DNA of 64,000 nucleotides from Dama dama (Eukaryota > Chordata > Mammalia > Artiodactyla > Cervidae), in the NCBI RefSeq assembly GCF_033118175.1, contig NC_083701.1:70246001-70310000 (forward strand), in the 5' to 3' direction. Position numbers and translations under genes: made by a program. The notes below the pieces were generated by a model. It was given only the letters and a program-made list of their open reading frames with translations. It did not search any database and was not told the origin of the DNA. Below are positions 8,601 to 19,514 of the stretch, in pieces (position 1 is the first letter of the stretch; each line of letters begins with the position of its first letter).

Positions 8601-10243
8601 TTTCCGGGGCCACATGCACCTAGTAAAAGTCATTTATGCCATTTGCAGCTTATGTTCGCAGGGAATTTTGAAGTCTTGTAATCCATTTGGCTGCAGTAGC
8701 CTTTAACCTTTAGAAAATTAAGCTATGATTATGGCAAGAACAGGAATAATGTGGGTCAATACTAAGCAAAAAAGCTTAAAAAAAAAAAAAAAGGATAACA
8801 AGGGAGGGGATTACAGCCTTTTGCAAGGTGAGAGAAAGAGTCAGTAAGGCAAAGATCGGGAGGCTTAACATGGCGGTTAAAAAAAAAAAAAGCTCCAGAA
8901 GGGATGATGGAGACGGCAGATGCAATAAATTTAGGACTGTTTTATGTCTTGAGGGTTGATATTTCTGTCAGTCAAAGTTCCAACAGAAAACAGATGGTGC
9001 ATTCAAAATGATAATTCAGTGAGGATTTCTTTACAATGTGTTGTTTAAAAGTGTTTGTAGAGTTACCGCAAGGGAAAATGTAATAGCTTGGAGATGACTA
9101 TTCTCATTTCAGCCTGAAGAAGAGGAGGAGCCAGTGGCCTGATCCTGGAAAAACAGGATCTTAACCTTTCGGGGAGAGAATCAAATGAGCAAATCAAATG
9201 AACAAAACCCTCCTTCTTTTCTCACCTCTGTCCTCCTAACGGTGCTTTTCGTAGACCTTCTTCAACCATAAGCGAGAAGTCATGGGAACTCTGGTGATGC
9301 AAAGGATAATCTCTATGAATTTCCAGCGAGTTTTCATCTTTATAAAGAATAAAAAAATTATATTTGATTTTCTATGATAACACATCTACTAAACATATCT
9401 TTCTTGGCAGAAAGTCAGCTCTCTGTACTGTGAAAAGAAATTCAGTTACCAAATCATGAACATGTAATTTCATTAAGTCTTAGCCACAGACACCACAGCA
9501 TTCCAGAGTTGGGACTTGAGTGACCCTGATTTTATCAGACCCGATGTTAATGGATAGTTTAGAGTTTTTTTTTATGGCACGTGCTAAATCCCGAGATAGG
9601 ATGTTCCCACAATCTGACTGAAGTTATACCAAGTGATCCTCAATTGAAAGCACCCTGAGAGACGTAAATGTAAGCAATTCATAGTCACTGTCCTCCAGGA
9701 GTCACAATTATGCAGACGTGGCAGAGGTTCCTCAGTTCTCCGGGATGAACAGTGTTGTAGTACGCAGTGGGCTCTGATAAAGACGTCCTCAAGAAGACAC
9801 ACAGACCATTCCTCCGTGAGTACACGTTAGGGCGGCTGACGTGGGAAAGACTGACTAATTTGCTGATTGCTTTGGGACATTAGCCAGTTGCCAGACATAA
9901 TTCCTCTATTAGTTTTTTTTTTTTTTTTTTCAGTTTTAACCTGAAGAGTTTTAAAAACTCTCTGCATATCTAATCCTACCTACCCAATCCCACTATCTCA
10001 GACATATAACCACTTGCAAATTTGGGGTAACGTATCGCCTTATAGAATTGTTCTCATTTTAAATGCTTTAATGTAATGTGGCATACTAAACACGGTGCCC
10101 AAGAGGTAGTCACTCTATTTCATCAATTTATTACTTTTACTGTTAGTGTCATTAACGGCTAGTCTACTTACTGTTTTATCATTTGTACTTTCATATTCTT
10201 AATTTTTTGCCTTTACTCATAAAAGAAACCCCTCATATGAGCC
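8601..10243. other. Mostly single-copy DNA with homopolymer runs
   Basis: Contains A15 at 8778-8792, A13 at 8879-8891 and T18 at 9913-9930. Around 8965-9060, TTCCAACAGAAAACAGATGG resembles the edge of an old L1M-like repeat, but weakly. A 72-codon minus frame at 9584-9802 has no family resemblance. Confidence 0.45.
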
Positions 10244-10253
10244 CACTTAGTCT

Positions 10254-10811
10254 CAATTCAGTTCAGTTGTTCAGTTGTGTCTGACTCTTTGCGACCCCGT
10301 GGACTGCAGCACGCCAGGCCTCCCTGTCCATCACCAACTCCCGGGGCTTACTCAAACTCTTGTCCATTGAGTCGGTGATGCCATCCAACCATCTCATCCT
10401 CTGTCGTCCCCTTCTCCTCCTGCCTTCAGTCTTTCCCAGAATCCAGGTCTTGTCACATGAGTCAGCTCTTTGCATCAGGTGGCCAAAGTATTGGAGTTTC
10501 AGCTTCAGCATCAGGCCTTCCAATGAATATTCAGGACTGATTTCCTTTAGGATGGACTGATTGGATCTCCTTGCAGTCCAAGGGACTCTCAAGAGTCTTC
10601 TCCAACACCACAGTTCAAAAGCATCAATTCTTCAGCCCTCAGTTTTCTTTATAGTCCAGCTCTCACATCTATACATGACTACTAGCTTTGACTAGACAGA
10701 CCTTTGCTGGCAAAGTAATGTCTCTGCTTTTTCATATGCTGTCTAGGTGTGTCATAACTTTTCTTCCAAGGAGCAAGTGTCTTTTAATTTCATGGCTGCA
10801 GTCATCATCTG
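10254..10811 (-). mobile_element. BovB LINE 3' end with exact target duplication
   Basis: Antisense BovB from its 3' tail (CAATTCAGTTCAGTTG, CTTTGCGACCCCGTGG) back through the end of the reverse-transcriptase frame to GGAGCAAGTGTCTTTTAATTT. It is flanked by CACTTAGTCT at 10244-10253 and 10812-10821. The minus frame at 10263-10592 is the end of the BovB polymerase frame plus tail and is not a gene. Confidence 0.95.
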
Positions 10812-10821
10812 CACTTAGTCT

Positions 10822-12447
10822 ACATGCACAAATATTTAACTCAGAAACTAAAGGCAGGTAGGCCATGAACTGGTCTGTGATGTTTATAGCTGAAGAGGCA
10901 GGGAGGTCATAGGCCTGAATCTACTACTCAGGTATCCAAAGGCTCAACACTGATTATCACAAAGTCAGAGGGTTAGCCCAAGTATATAGGGAACACTAAC
11001 ACTACATTGAAAGGATCCATAGCTAAGCCTTAAATGCAAGGGCTATCAGGGACTTCATGAGGGACTGTCTTATCCTACATGCATCTGATTTCAGGTCACA
11101 GATACAGGAAACACAGGCTGATGGTGAGGGGTAAGTGAAGAGCCCTTTAGTCACTCTTTAATTAGAACTGAAAATAAGACAAGTAATTGGATTTCCTGGA
11201 GATTTATGTGAGGTGTTGAAACTTGCTAGTAAGTGATAAGCATGAGGTAAACTCAAGGCCCAGAAGCAGACTTTGAGGATCATGGTGAAAGTACCTGCCT
11301 TTCTCATTTCCCTTAAGTCTCTTTCAATCATGGCAAGTACCACTGATGGAATCCTCTTCTAGAGGTCATGAAGAGGGCAATATTTTGCTTCAGAGCATAG
11401 TCTTATAGGAGACCTGAACATTAGGGGGTGCTATACTTTATGGGCACCCTTTCCCATATACCAACCACTGAGGCTGGACCTATATCCATGACCAACTAGT
11501 GACTTGGAAAAAGTAAGCAATGTGTTGGGGTATTCTGTCATTGTTGTCTACTGTTTTCAAAAACTCAGATACTCTATAGGAAGAGCTTCTCAGAAAGAAA
11601 ACTAATTGTCAAATCTCTACAGAGAAGCTCCTCCCCTCAGTAGAGTTACTGGGTACTTGCCTGGGGCTTGAGTTCCTGAAAATAAAAACTGAAAAATTAA
11701 AAGCGATAGCTTCCATTTTGTAATTATCCATTTACTTCTTAAAACTTATTTTTATTTAGATTCAAAGGCAACCAATATAGTGAAAATTCATAGGAAAATG
11801 TGACATAATTTGTTCTAGATATACCTATGCATGAATAAAACATAGCTAGTTCTTCTTGAGATAACAAGGTGTAATTATCTTGGATAGAATTAATCTAACA
11901 CAGGGGAAGATGAAATTTTTACTACTTGGTAATCCAAATAATCTTTTCAAGTTACTCATGGAGAAAAAAATTATTAACTTTTCTTCAAAACCTTTAAAAA
12001 TTGCTAGTTTTCCCTATGTTCATATTGTTCCAGAGAATAGCTTCTGATATTGACAAGGATACTTTCTCTACATTTGATGTACAGAAAACTTTTAAGCTTA
12101 ATATACTCATGTTTTCACTTAAACATATATAGGATATATTCATATTTGTTTCAATTTCCCCAAACAGAAAGTCTCCAATGATAAAAATAGAAATATATGT
12201 ATTATGTAAATACATATATTATGTATCTATTGAAGCACTACCCATACTGTACTTACTATCTACTTCAATTTCCAAGTAAAATTTCTGCTATAGATTACGT
12301 TAACCTAGACCAATAGTCTGCAGGTATATATTACTGAGAAGTCAAGGAGTTAGGGACCGTTTAATAAAGAGAGAGAAATTTGTCAAGGAGCATTATTCCA
12401 TCCTAAGCAGCAAAGATGCCATCACCTGTTACAGCTGCTAAAGAACT

Positions 12448-12449
<2 letters not shown>
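10822..12449. other. Single-copy DNA, nothing recognised
   Basis: 1.6 kb without a repeat I can name. Several 60-75-codon frames on the minus strand look random. Confidence 0.5.

Positions 12450-12485
<36 letters not shown>
12450..12485. repeat. (TG)n microsatellite, about 17 units
   Basis: An uninterrupted TG run. It is long enough to be length-polymorphic. Confidence 0.95.
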
Positions 12486-12700
12486 TCTCTTGAATTTAAA
12501 ACATGAGAACTGAGGTTCAGAAAAGTAAAATATAGTATCTGTAGCCACAGAGCTAGATAATGGCTCTGTGCAACAACTGATTCAAGATTTCCTAAGTTTA
12601 CTATTTCTTTCATCTGATTATAACAGAATGAGGAACTGAGGAGTTCTAAAACATGAGCACTATTTAATAGGGGAAAGATCCTTTAAGGTTTCTGTTTGTT
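12486..12700. other. Single-copy DNA
   Basis: Nothing was recognised before the L1 begins. Confidence 0.5.
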
Positions 12701-12929
12701 TGTTTTTTCAGTTTTTAAAAAACTAGTGTTTATTGGAGTATCATTAATTTACAGTGTTATGTTGGTTTCTGCCATGCAGCAAAGTGAATCAGTATCCACT
12801 GTTTTTCAGATTCTTTTCCCATAAGGGTCATTGCAGAGTATTAAGTTGAGTTCCCTGTGCTATACAACAGGTCCTTATTAGTTATTAGCTATCTAGTTTG
12901 TATATTGTAGTGTGTTATGTGAAATGTAA

Positions 12930-13126
12930 CATGGCTCAGAGGGTAAAGTAACCACCTGCAGTACAGGAGACCCAGATTTAATAATCCCTGGGTCAGGAAG
13001 ATTCCCTGGAGAAGGAAATGGCAACCCACTCCAGCATTCTTGCCTGGAGAATCCCCATGGACAGAGGAGCCTGGCGGGCTTCAGTCCACGGGGTTGTAAA
13101 GAGTTGGACACAACTGTGTGACTAAC
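12930..13126 (+). mobile_element. Bov-tA SINE in L1 3' UTR
   Basis: ATGGCTCAGAGGGTAAAGTA head through TTCCCTGGAGAAGGAAATGG to GAGTTGGACACAACTGTGTG. L1 3' UTR text is interrupted on both sides. Confidence 0.92.
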
Positions 13127-13197
13127 ACACACATATATGTGTAATCCCAGTTTCCCAATGTATCTCCCCCTTTTCCCCCGGTAACCATGAGTTTGGT

Positions 13198-13409
13198 CTT
13201 CCCAGGTGGTACTAGTGGTAAAGAACCTGCCTGCTAATGCAGGAGACATAAGAGACGCAGGTTCGATCTGAAGTCAGGAAGATCCCCTGAAGGAGGGCAT
13301 GGCAACCCACTGCAGTACTCTTAGCTGGAGAATCCCATGGAAGAGGAACCTGACAGTTTATAGGATCACACAGAGTTGGACACGACTGAAGCGACTTAGC
13401 AGGCATGCA
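13198..13409 (+). mobile_element. Bov-tA SINE in L1 3' UTR
   Basis: CTTCCCAGGTGGTACTAGTGG head to GGACACGACTGAAGCGACTT tail. It is full length and interrupts the L1 after GGTAACCATGAGTTTG. Confidence 0.93.
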
Positions 13410-13477
13410 GGCCACCACGAAATTTTCTTCTACATCTGTGACCCTATTTTTGTTTTATAAGTAACTTAATTTATACC

Positions 13478-13698
13478 AGGGTTTCTTTGGTGGCTCAGAT
13501 GATAAAGAATCATCCTGTAATGTAGAAGACCCAGGTTCGATCCCTGGGTTGGGACGATCCCCTGAAGAAAGGAAAGGCTACCTACACTAGTATTCTTGTC
13601 TGGAGAATTCCGTGGATAGAGGAGCCTGGTGGGCTATGGTCTTTGAAGTCAAAAAGAGTCAGATACAACTGAGTGACTAATGCTTTCACTTCACTTTT
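13478..13698 (+). mobile_element. Bov-tA SINE in L1 3' UTR
   Basis: GGGTTTCTTTGGTGGCTCAG head with an intact GGTTCGATCC B-box-like motif at 13534-13543, and a tail ending in GAGTGACTAATGCTTTCACTT. It is the third Bov-tA within about 770 bp, all in the same orientation. Confidence 0.93.
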
Positions 13699-14039
13699 AT
13701 ATCTTTAAAAAAAATTCCACATATAGGCGATACTATATGATGCCTTTCTTTGTCTGACTTACTTCACTTAGTACGATAATCTCTAGATCCATCCTTGTTG
13801 CTGCAAATGGCATTATTTCATTCTTTTTTTTGTTGCCGAGTAATATTTCATTGTATATAAGTACCATATCTTTATCCATTCATCCATTAATGGATATTTA
13901 GATTGCTTCCATGTCCCAGACATTGTAAATAGTGTTTCCATGAACATTAGGGTGCATATCACTTCAAACTATGGTTTTCTGTAGATATATGCCCAGGAGT
14001 GAGAATACTGGATCATACAATAGCTCTATTTACATTTTT

Positions 14040-15015
14040 TTTCTTTTTTTTTTTTTTTTCATTTATTTTTATTAGTTGGAGGCTAATTACTTTACAATAT
14101 TGTAGTGGTTTTTGTCATACATTGACATGAATCAGCCATGGAGTTACATGTATTCCCCATCCCGATCCCTCCTCCCACCTCCCTCTCTACGCGATCCCTC
14201 TGGGTCTTCCCAGTGCACCAGGCCCGAGCACTTGTCTCATGTATCCAGCCTGGGCTGGTGATCTGTTTCACCCTAGATAATATACATGTTTTGATGCTGT
14301 TCTCTCGAAACATCCCACCCTCGCCTTCTCCCATAGAGTCCAAAAGTCTGTTCTGTACATCTGTGTCTCTTTTTCTGTTTTGCATATAGGGTTATCATTA
14401 CCATTTTTCTAAATTCCATATATATGTGTTAGTATACTGTATTGGTCTTTATCTTTCTGGCTTACTTCACTCTGTATGATGGGCTCCAGTTTCATCCATC
14501 TCATTAGAACTGATTCAAATGAATTCTTTTTAATGGCTGAGTAATATTCCATGGTGTATATGTACCACAGCTTCCTTATCCATTCGTCTGCTGATGGGCA
14601 TCTAGGTTGCTTCCATGTCCTGGCTATTATAAACAGTGCTGCGATGAACATTGGGGTGCACGTGTCTCTTTCAGATCTGGTTTCCTTGGTGTGTATGCCC
14701 AGAAGTGGGATTGCTGGGTCATATGGCAGTTCTATTTCCAGTTTTTAAAGAAATCTCCACACTGTTCTCCACAGTGGCTGTACTAGTTTGCATTCCCACC
14801 AACAGTGTAAGAGGGTTCCCTTTTTTCCACACCCTCTCCAGCATTTATTGCTTGTAGACTTTTGGATAGCAGCCATCCTGACTGGCGTGTAATGGTACCT
14901 CATTGCGGTTTTGATTTGCATTTCTCTGATAATGAGTGATGTTGAGCATCTTTTCATGTGTTTGTTAGGCATCTGTATGTCTTCTTTGGAGAAATGTCTG
15001 TTTAGTTCTTTGGCC
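14040..15015 (-). mobile_element. Younger 5'-truncated L1 inserted into the older L1
   Basis: It begins with its poly-A tail as T-rich sequence (14040-14059), then the ruminant L1 3' UTR (TTGGAGGCTAATTACTTTAC), then the ORF2 C-terminus. It is flanked by an exact 16-bp duplication, CTCTATTTACATTTTT (14024-14039 and 15016-15031). Both L1s share orientation, so the same ORF2 region appears twice, once intact-looking and once decayed. Confidence 0.95.
14409..15013 (-). pseudogene. L1 ORF2 C-terminal fragment of the younger L1
   Basis: Two consecutive frames (14972-14745 and 14651-14409) carry the ORF2 C-terminal text, including CWRGCGKKGTLLHCWWEC, IYTMEYYSAIKK and MKLEPIIQSE, ending at a natural TAG. 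They are separated by what looks like one small indel just after TVWRFL. The rest of ORF2 is missing through 5' truncation, so there is no activity. Confidence 0.85.
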
Positions 15016-15572
15016 CTCTATTTACATTTTTAAAAAGAATCTCCATACTGTAATCCATAATGGCTGTACCAATTTACATTCCCAGTAACAGTGTATAGGA
15101 TTTCCCTTTCTCCACACTGTGCATGGATAGTTTCTTCTAAATCGCCTGAATGGTATAGGATTGACAATGAGCTGTTTCTTTATTTTAGAGATTAATCCCT
15201 TGTTGGTCACTTTGTTTACAAATATTTTCTCCCATTACATAGGTTGTCTTTTTGTTTTGTTTGGGGGTTTCTGTGCTATGCAAAAGTTTTGAGATTAATT
15301 AGGCCCCATTTGTTTATTTTTGTTTTTATTTTCATTACTTTAGGAAGCGGATCAAAAAAGATCTTGCTGAAATTTATGTCAAAGAGTGTCTGGCTATGTT
15401 TTCCTCTAGGAGTTCTATAGTATCCAGTCTTACATTTAGCTTTTTTTTTTTAAAAAAAATCTATTTTAAGTTAATTTTGTGTATGTTGTTAGAGAATGTA
15501 CTAATTTCATTCTCTATGTACATGTAATTGCCCAGTTTTCCCAATGCTACTTATTTGATCAGGTAAGTATAT

Positions 15573-16072
15573 CAGTTCAGCTCAGTTCAGTCACTCAGTT
15601 GTGTCTGACTCTTTGCGACCCCATAGACTGCAGCATGACAGACTTCTCTGTCCATCACCAACTCTTGAAGCTTGCTCAAACTCATGTCCAGCAAGTCAGT
15701 GATGCTATCCAACCATCTCATCCTCTGTCACCCCCTTCTCTTCCTGCCTTCAGTCTTTCCCAGCATCAGGGTCTTCGTATGAGGTGGCCAAAGGATTGGA
15801 GTGTCAGCTTCAGCATCAGTCCTTCCAGTGAACACCGAGGACTGATCTCCTTTAGGATGAACTGGTTGGATCTTCTTGCAGTCCAAGGGCCTCTCAAGAG
15901 TCTTCTCCAACACTGTAGTTTAAAAGCATCAATTCTTCAGCACTCAGCTTTCTTTCTGGCCCAACTCTCACATCCTACTACTTTATGTAGTAGTAGTATC
16001 ATATGGATCATGTACCATCATGGTACATGACTACTGGAAAAACCATAGCTTTGACTAGATGGACCTATAAGA
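15573..16072 (-). mobile_element. BovB LINE 3' end inside L1, with target duplication
   Basis: Antisense BovB tail (CAGTTCAGCTCAGTTCAGTC) through to CATAGCTTTGACTAGATGG. It is flanked by TAAGTATAT at 15564-15572 and 16073-16081. L1 text resumes with TCTTCTTGCCTCC. A non-BovB insert with two small hairpins sits at about 15975-16029. Confidence 0.93.
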
Positions 16073-16546
16073 TAAGTATATATTCCATTATATCTTCTTG
16101 CCTCCTTTTTCATAGATTAGGTAATCATAGATGTGTGGGTTTATCTTTGGACTTTCTATCCTGTCTCATAACCTATCTTTCTGTCTTTGTTCCAGTATCA
16201 TACTACTTTTATGACTGTAGCTTTGTAATGTATTGTGAAGTTCAGGAGCCTGATTCCTCCAGCACCACTTTTCTTTCACAGGACTGCTTTAGCTATTTAT
16301 GGCCTTTTGTGTTTCCATACAAATAGTAAAACTTTTTTGTTCTAATTTGAGGAAAATGCTATTGACAAGTTGGTAGGGATTGCATTGAATCTATATATTT
16401 GGGTAATATAGTTATTTTCTCGATATTGATTCTTCCAACCCAAGAACATAGTATATCTCTTCATCTATTTGTGTCATCTTTGATTTCTATTGTTAGTATC
16501 GTACAGTTTTCTGAGTATGGGTCTTCTGCCTTCGTAGGTAGGTTTA

Positions 16547-16766
16547 TAGGGCATCCCAGGTGGCCCACGTGGCAAAGAACCTGCCTGCAATGCAGGAGAC
16601 CTGGGTTTAATTCCCGGTTCGGGAAGATCCCCTGGAGAAGGGGATGGCAACCCACTCAAGTATTCTTGCCTGGAGAATTCCATGGACAGAGGAGGCTGGC
16701 AGGCTGCAGTCCCTGGGGTCACAAAGAGTCAGACATGACTGAACGGCTAACACTTCCACTTCCAGA
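16547..16766 (+). mobile_element. Bov-tA SINE inside L1 ORF2
   Basis: GGGCATCCCAGGTGGCCCACG head, tail to GACATGACTGAACGGCTAAC. It is flanked by TAGGTTTA at 16539-16546 and 16767-16774. Confidence 0.94.
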
Positions 16767-17954
16767 TAGGTTTAGTCTTAGGCATTTTATTCTGTTTAAT
16801 GTGATGGTAAATGGGATTGCTTTCTTAATTTTTCTTTCTGGTATTTTGTTGTTAGTGCACATAAATGTGCACTAAATGTTTGATAGAATTTGCCTATAAA
16901 GCCATCTGGTACTGGATTTCACTGTTGACAATTATGTTTGCTGTAGGTTTGTTTTATTTTTTAGTTTGTTAATGTGGTGAATCACAATGATTGACTTACA
17001 TATATGTAAACATATTTACATATATTGCATTTTCTGGGATAAAGTCTACTTGATCATGGTGTATGATCCTTTTAATGTGTTTTTGGATTAGTCTGCTAAT
17101 ACTTTACTCAGGACTTTTGGGTCTATGTTCATCAGTGGTGTTGGCTTGTAATTTTATTTTTGTATTATCTTTATCTGGTTTTGGTATCAGGGTGATAGTG
17201 GCCTCATAGAATGAACTTGGAAGTATTATTTCTTCTGCAATTTTTGGGAATAGTTTGAGTACAATAGGTATTAACTCTAACTAAAGGTATTAACTCTCTA
17301 AATGTTTGATAGAATTTGCCTGTAAAGCCATTCAGTACTGGATTTCTGGTTATTGGGTTTTTTAACTACAGTTTCAATTTCAGTAACTTTGATTTACCTG
17401 TTCATATATTTCATTTTCTCCTGGCTAATTCTTGGAAGGTTGTGCCTTTCTGAGAATTTGTTCATTTCTTCAAGATTGTGTAGTAATCTCTTATGATCCT
17501 ATGTGTTTCTGTGGTATTGGTTGTAACTGCTCCTTTTTCATTTCTAATTTTATTGATTTCAGTCCTATCCGTTTTTTTTTTTTTTTTTCCTTTATGAATC
17601 TGGCTAAAGGTTTGTCAATATTGTGTATCTTGTTAAATAACAAGTTTTTAGTTTCATTGATATTTGCTATTGATTCTTTCATATGTCTATTTTCATTTCT
17701 TTCTGCTCTAATCTTTACAATTTCATTTCTTCTACTAACTTCAGGTTTTTTTTTATTCTTCTTTCATTAGTTGTTTTAGATGTAAGGTTGGGGTGTTCAT
17801 TTGAGACTTCTTGTTTCCCAAGATAAGATTATATTGCTGTGAACTTCCCTTTTAAGACTGCTTTTGCTATCCCATAGGTTTTATATTATTGTGTTTTCAT
17901 TGTCACTTGTTTCTAGGTATTTTTTTACTTCCTCTTTGATTTCATTGATTATTT

Positions 17955-18217
17955 CAGTTCAGTTCAGTCACTCAGTTGTGTTCAACTCTTTGCGACCCCA
18001 TGAACTGCAGCACACCAGGCCTCCCTGTCCATCACCAACTCCCGGAGTCCACCAAAATCCATGTTTTATGAGTCAGTGATGCCATCCAACCATCTCATCC
18101 TCTGTCGTACCCTTCTCCTCCTGCCCTCACTCTTTCCCAGCATCAGGGTCTTTTCAAATCAGTCAGCTCTTCACATCAGGTGGCCAAAGTATGGGAGTTT
18201 CAGCTTAAAGAATGAGG
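17955..18217 (-). mobile_element. BovB LINE 3' end inside L1, with target duplication
   Basis: CAGTTCAGTTCAGTCACTCAG to TATGGGAGTTTCAGCTTA. It is flanked by TTCATTGATTATTT (17941-17954) and TTCATTGGTTATTT (18218-18231), a 14-bp duplication with one mismatch. Confidence 0.93.
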
Positions 18218-19280
18218 TTCATTGGTTATTTAGTAACAAATTATTTACCTTTCATGTGCTTCTGGTATTTGCAGTTTTCCTTTTCTTATAATTGATTTCT
18301 AATAGTGTTATTCTAGTCTTATAGTTTTCTTCATAGGAAAAGATGCTTGATACAATTTCTATTTTCTTAAATTAACCAAGGCTTGATTTATGACCCAAGG
18401 TGTGATCTCTCCTGGAGAATGTTCCATGTGTGCTTGAGAAGAAAGTGTATTCTTCAGCATTTGGATGAAATGTCCTATAAATATCGACTAAGCCTCTCTG
18501 GCCTAATATGTCTTTTGAGACGTGTTTCTTTGTTAATTTTCTATCTGATGATCTACCCATTGGTGTAACTGAGTGCTAAAGTCCCCCAATATTATTGTGT
18601 TACTGTCAATTTCCCCTTTTATGGGTGATAGCATTTGCTTTATATATTGAGGTGCTCTTATGGTTAGGTGCATATTTACAACTGTTATATCTTCTTAGAT
18701 TGATCCCTTGATCAGTATGTGGTGTCCTTCTTTGTCACTTCTAGAAGTTTTTATTTTAAAGTCTATTTTGCCTGATATGAGTACTAATATTCCAGCTTTC
18801 TTTTGATTTCCATTTGCATGGAATATCTTTTTCCATTCTCTCACTTTCCGTCTGTATGTGTCCCTAGGTCTGAAGTGGGTGTCTTGTAGACAGCATATAT
18901 ACAGATCTTGTTTTTGTATCCATTCAGTTAGTCTGGGTCTTTTGGTTGGAATATTTAATACATTGACATTTAAGCTAATTATTGATATGTATATTCCTGT
19001 TACCATTTTCTTATTATTTTGGGGTTTGTTTTTGTGAGTCTATTTCTCCTTTTATGTTTCTTGCCTAGAGAAATTCCTTTAGCACTTGTAAAGTTGGTTT
19101 GGTGGTGCTGAACTCTTTTAGCTTTTGCTTATCTATAAAGCTTTTGATTTCTCTATTGAATCTAAATCAGAGCCTTTCTGTGTAGAGTATTTTTGGTTGT
19201 AGGTTTTCCCTTTTCATAAGTTTAATGTATCATGCCACTCCCTTCTAACCTGCAGAGTTTCTACTTAAAAATCAGCTCCT

Positions 19281-19514
19281 GAAACTTACATTACCATATG
19301 TAAAATAGACAGCCAGTGGGAATTTGCTGTATGGCTCAGGAAACTCAAGCAGGGGCTCTGTAACAACCTAGAGGGGTGGGATGGGAAGGGAGATGGGAGG
19401 GAGCTTCAAGAGGGAAGGGACATATGTCTATCTATGGCTGATTCATGTTGATATTTGACAGAAAGTAACAAAATTCTGTAAAGCAATTATCCTTCAATTA
19501 AAAAATAAATAAAA
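19281..19514 (+). mobile_element. Truncated L1 3' end, inserted in opposite orientation
   Basis: TGTATGGCTCAGGAAACTC, CAACCTAGAGGGGTGGGATGG, GGCTGATTCATGTTG and a tail TTAAAAAATAAATAAAAAAAA form a classic L1 3' UTR and poly-A on the plus strand, while the host L1 is on the minus strand. CAGCTCCT (19273-19280) and CAACTCCT (19521-19528), with A-rich bases before both, look like an aged target duplication. Confidence 0.85.

Larger units (their letters stand above)
13712..19006 (-). pseudogene. Ancient L1 ORF2 remnant (endonuclease and reverse transcriptase)
   Basis: ORF2 encodes the L1 endonuclease/reverse transcriptase that nicks target DNA and copies L1 RNA. The N-terminal start is visible: the minus-strand frame 19006-18695 reads LNVNVLN, then CCLQDTH, then REWKKIFHANGNQKKAG, which align with the apurinic-like endonuclease domain. 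The catalytic-region motif is QDTH where L1s normally have QETH. The C-terminal cysteine-rich region is seen at 15210-15022 (WECKLVQPLW). The frame is split by one L1, two BovB and one Bov-tA insertion, has several stops, and carries a deletion with a misplaced 46-bp patch at 16873-16918. It is non-functional. Confidence 0.8.

Noticed and set aside
8249..8706. Overlapping 124- and 91-codon plus frames
   Set aside because: They are made of antisense Bov-tA. Similar peptides recur at 7053, 27405 and 42160, which marks them as SINE translations.
15479..16030. 183-codon plus-strand open frame
   Set aside because: It covers an antisense BovB 3' end and L1. Antisense BovB tails commonly stay open by chance, and the same peptide text recurs at other BovB copies.
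16399..16875. 158-codon plus-strand open frame
   Set aside because: It is antisense to ancient L1 ORF2 and runs through an inserted Bov-tA. The product is a translation of repeat sequence.
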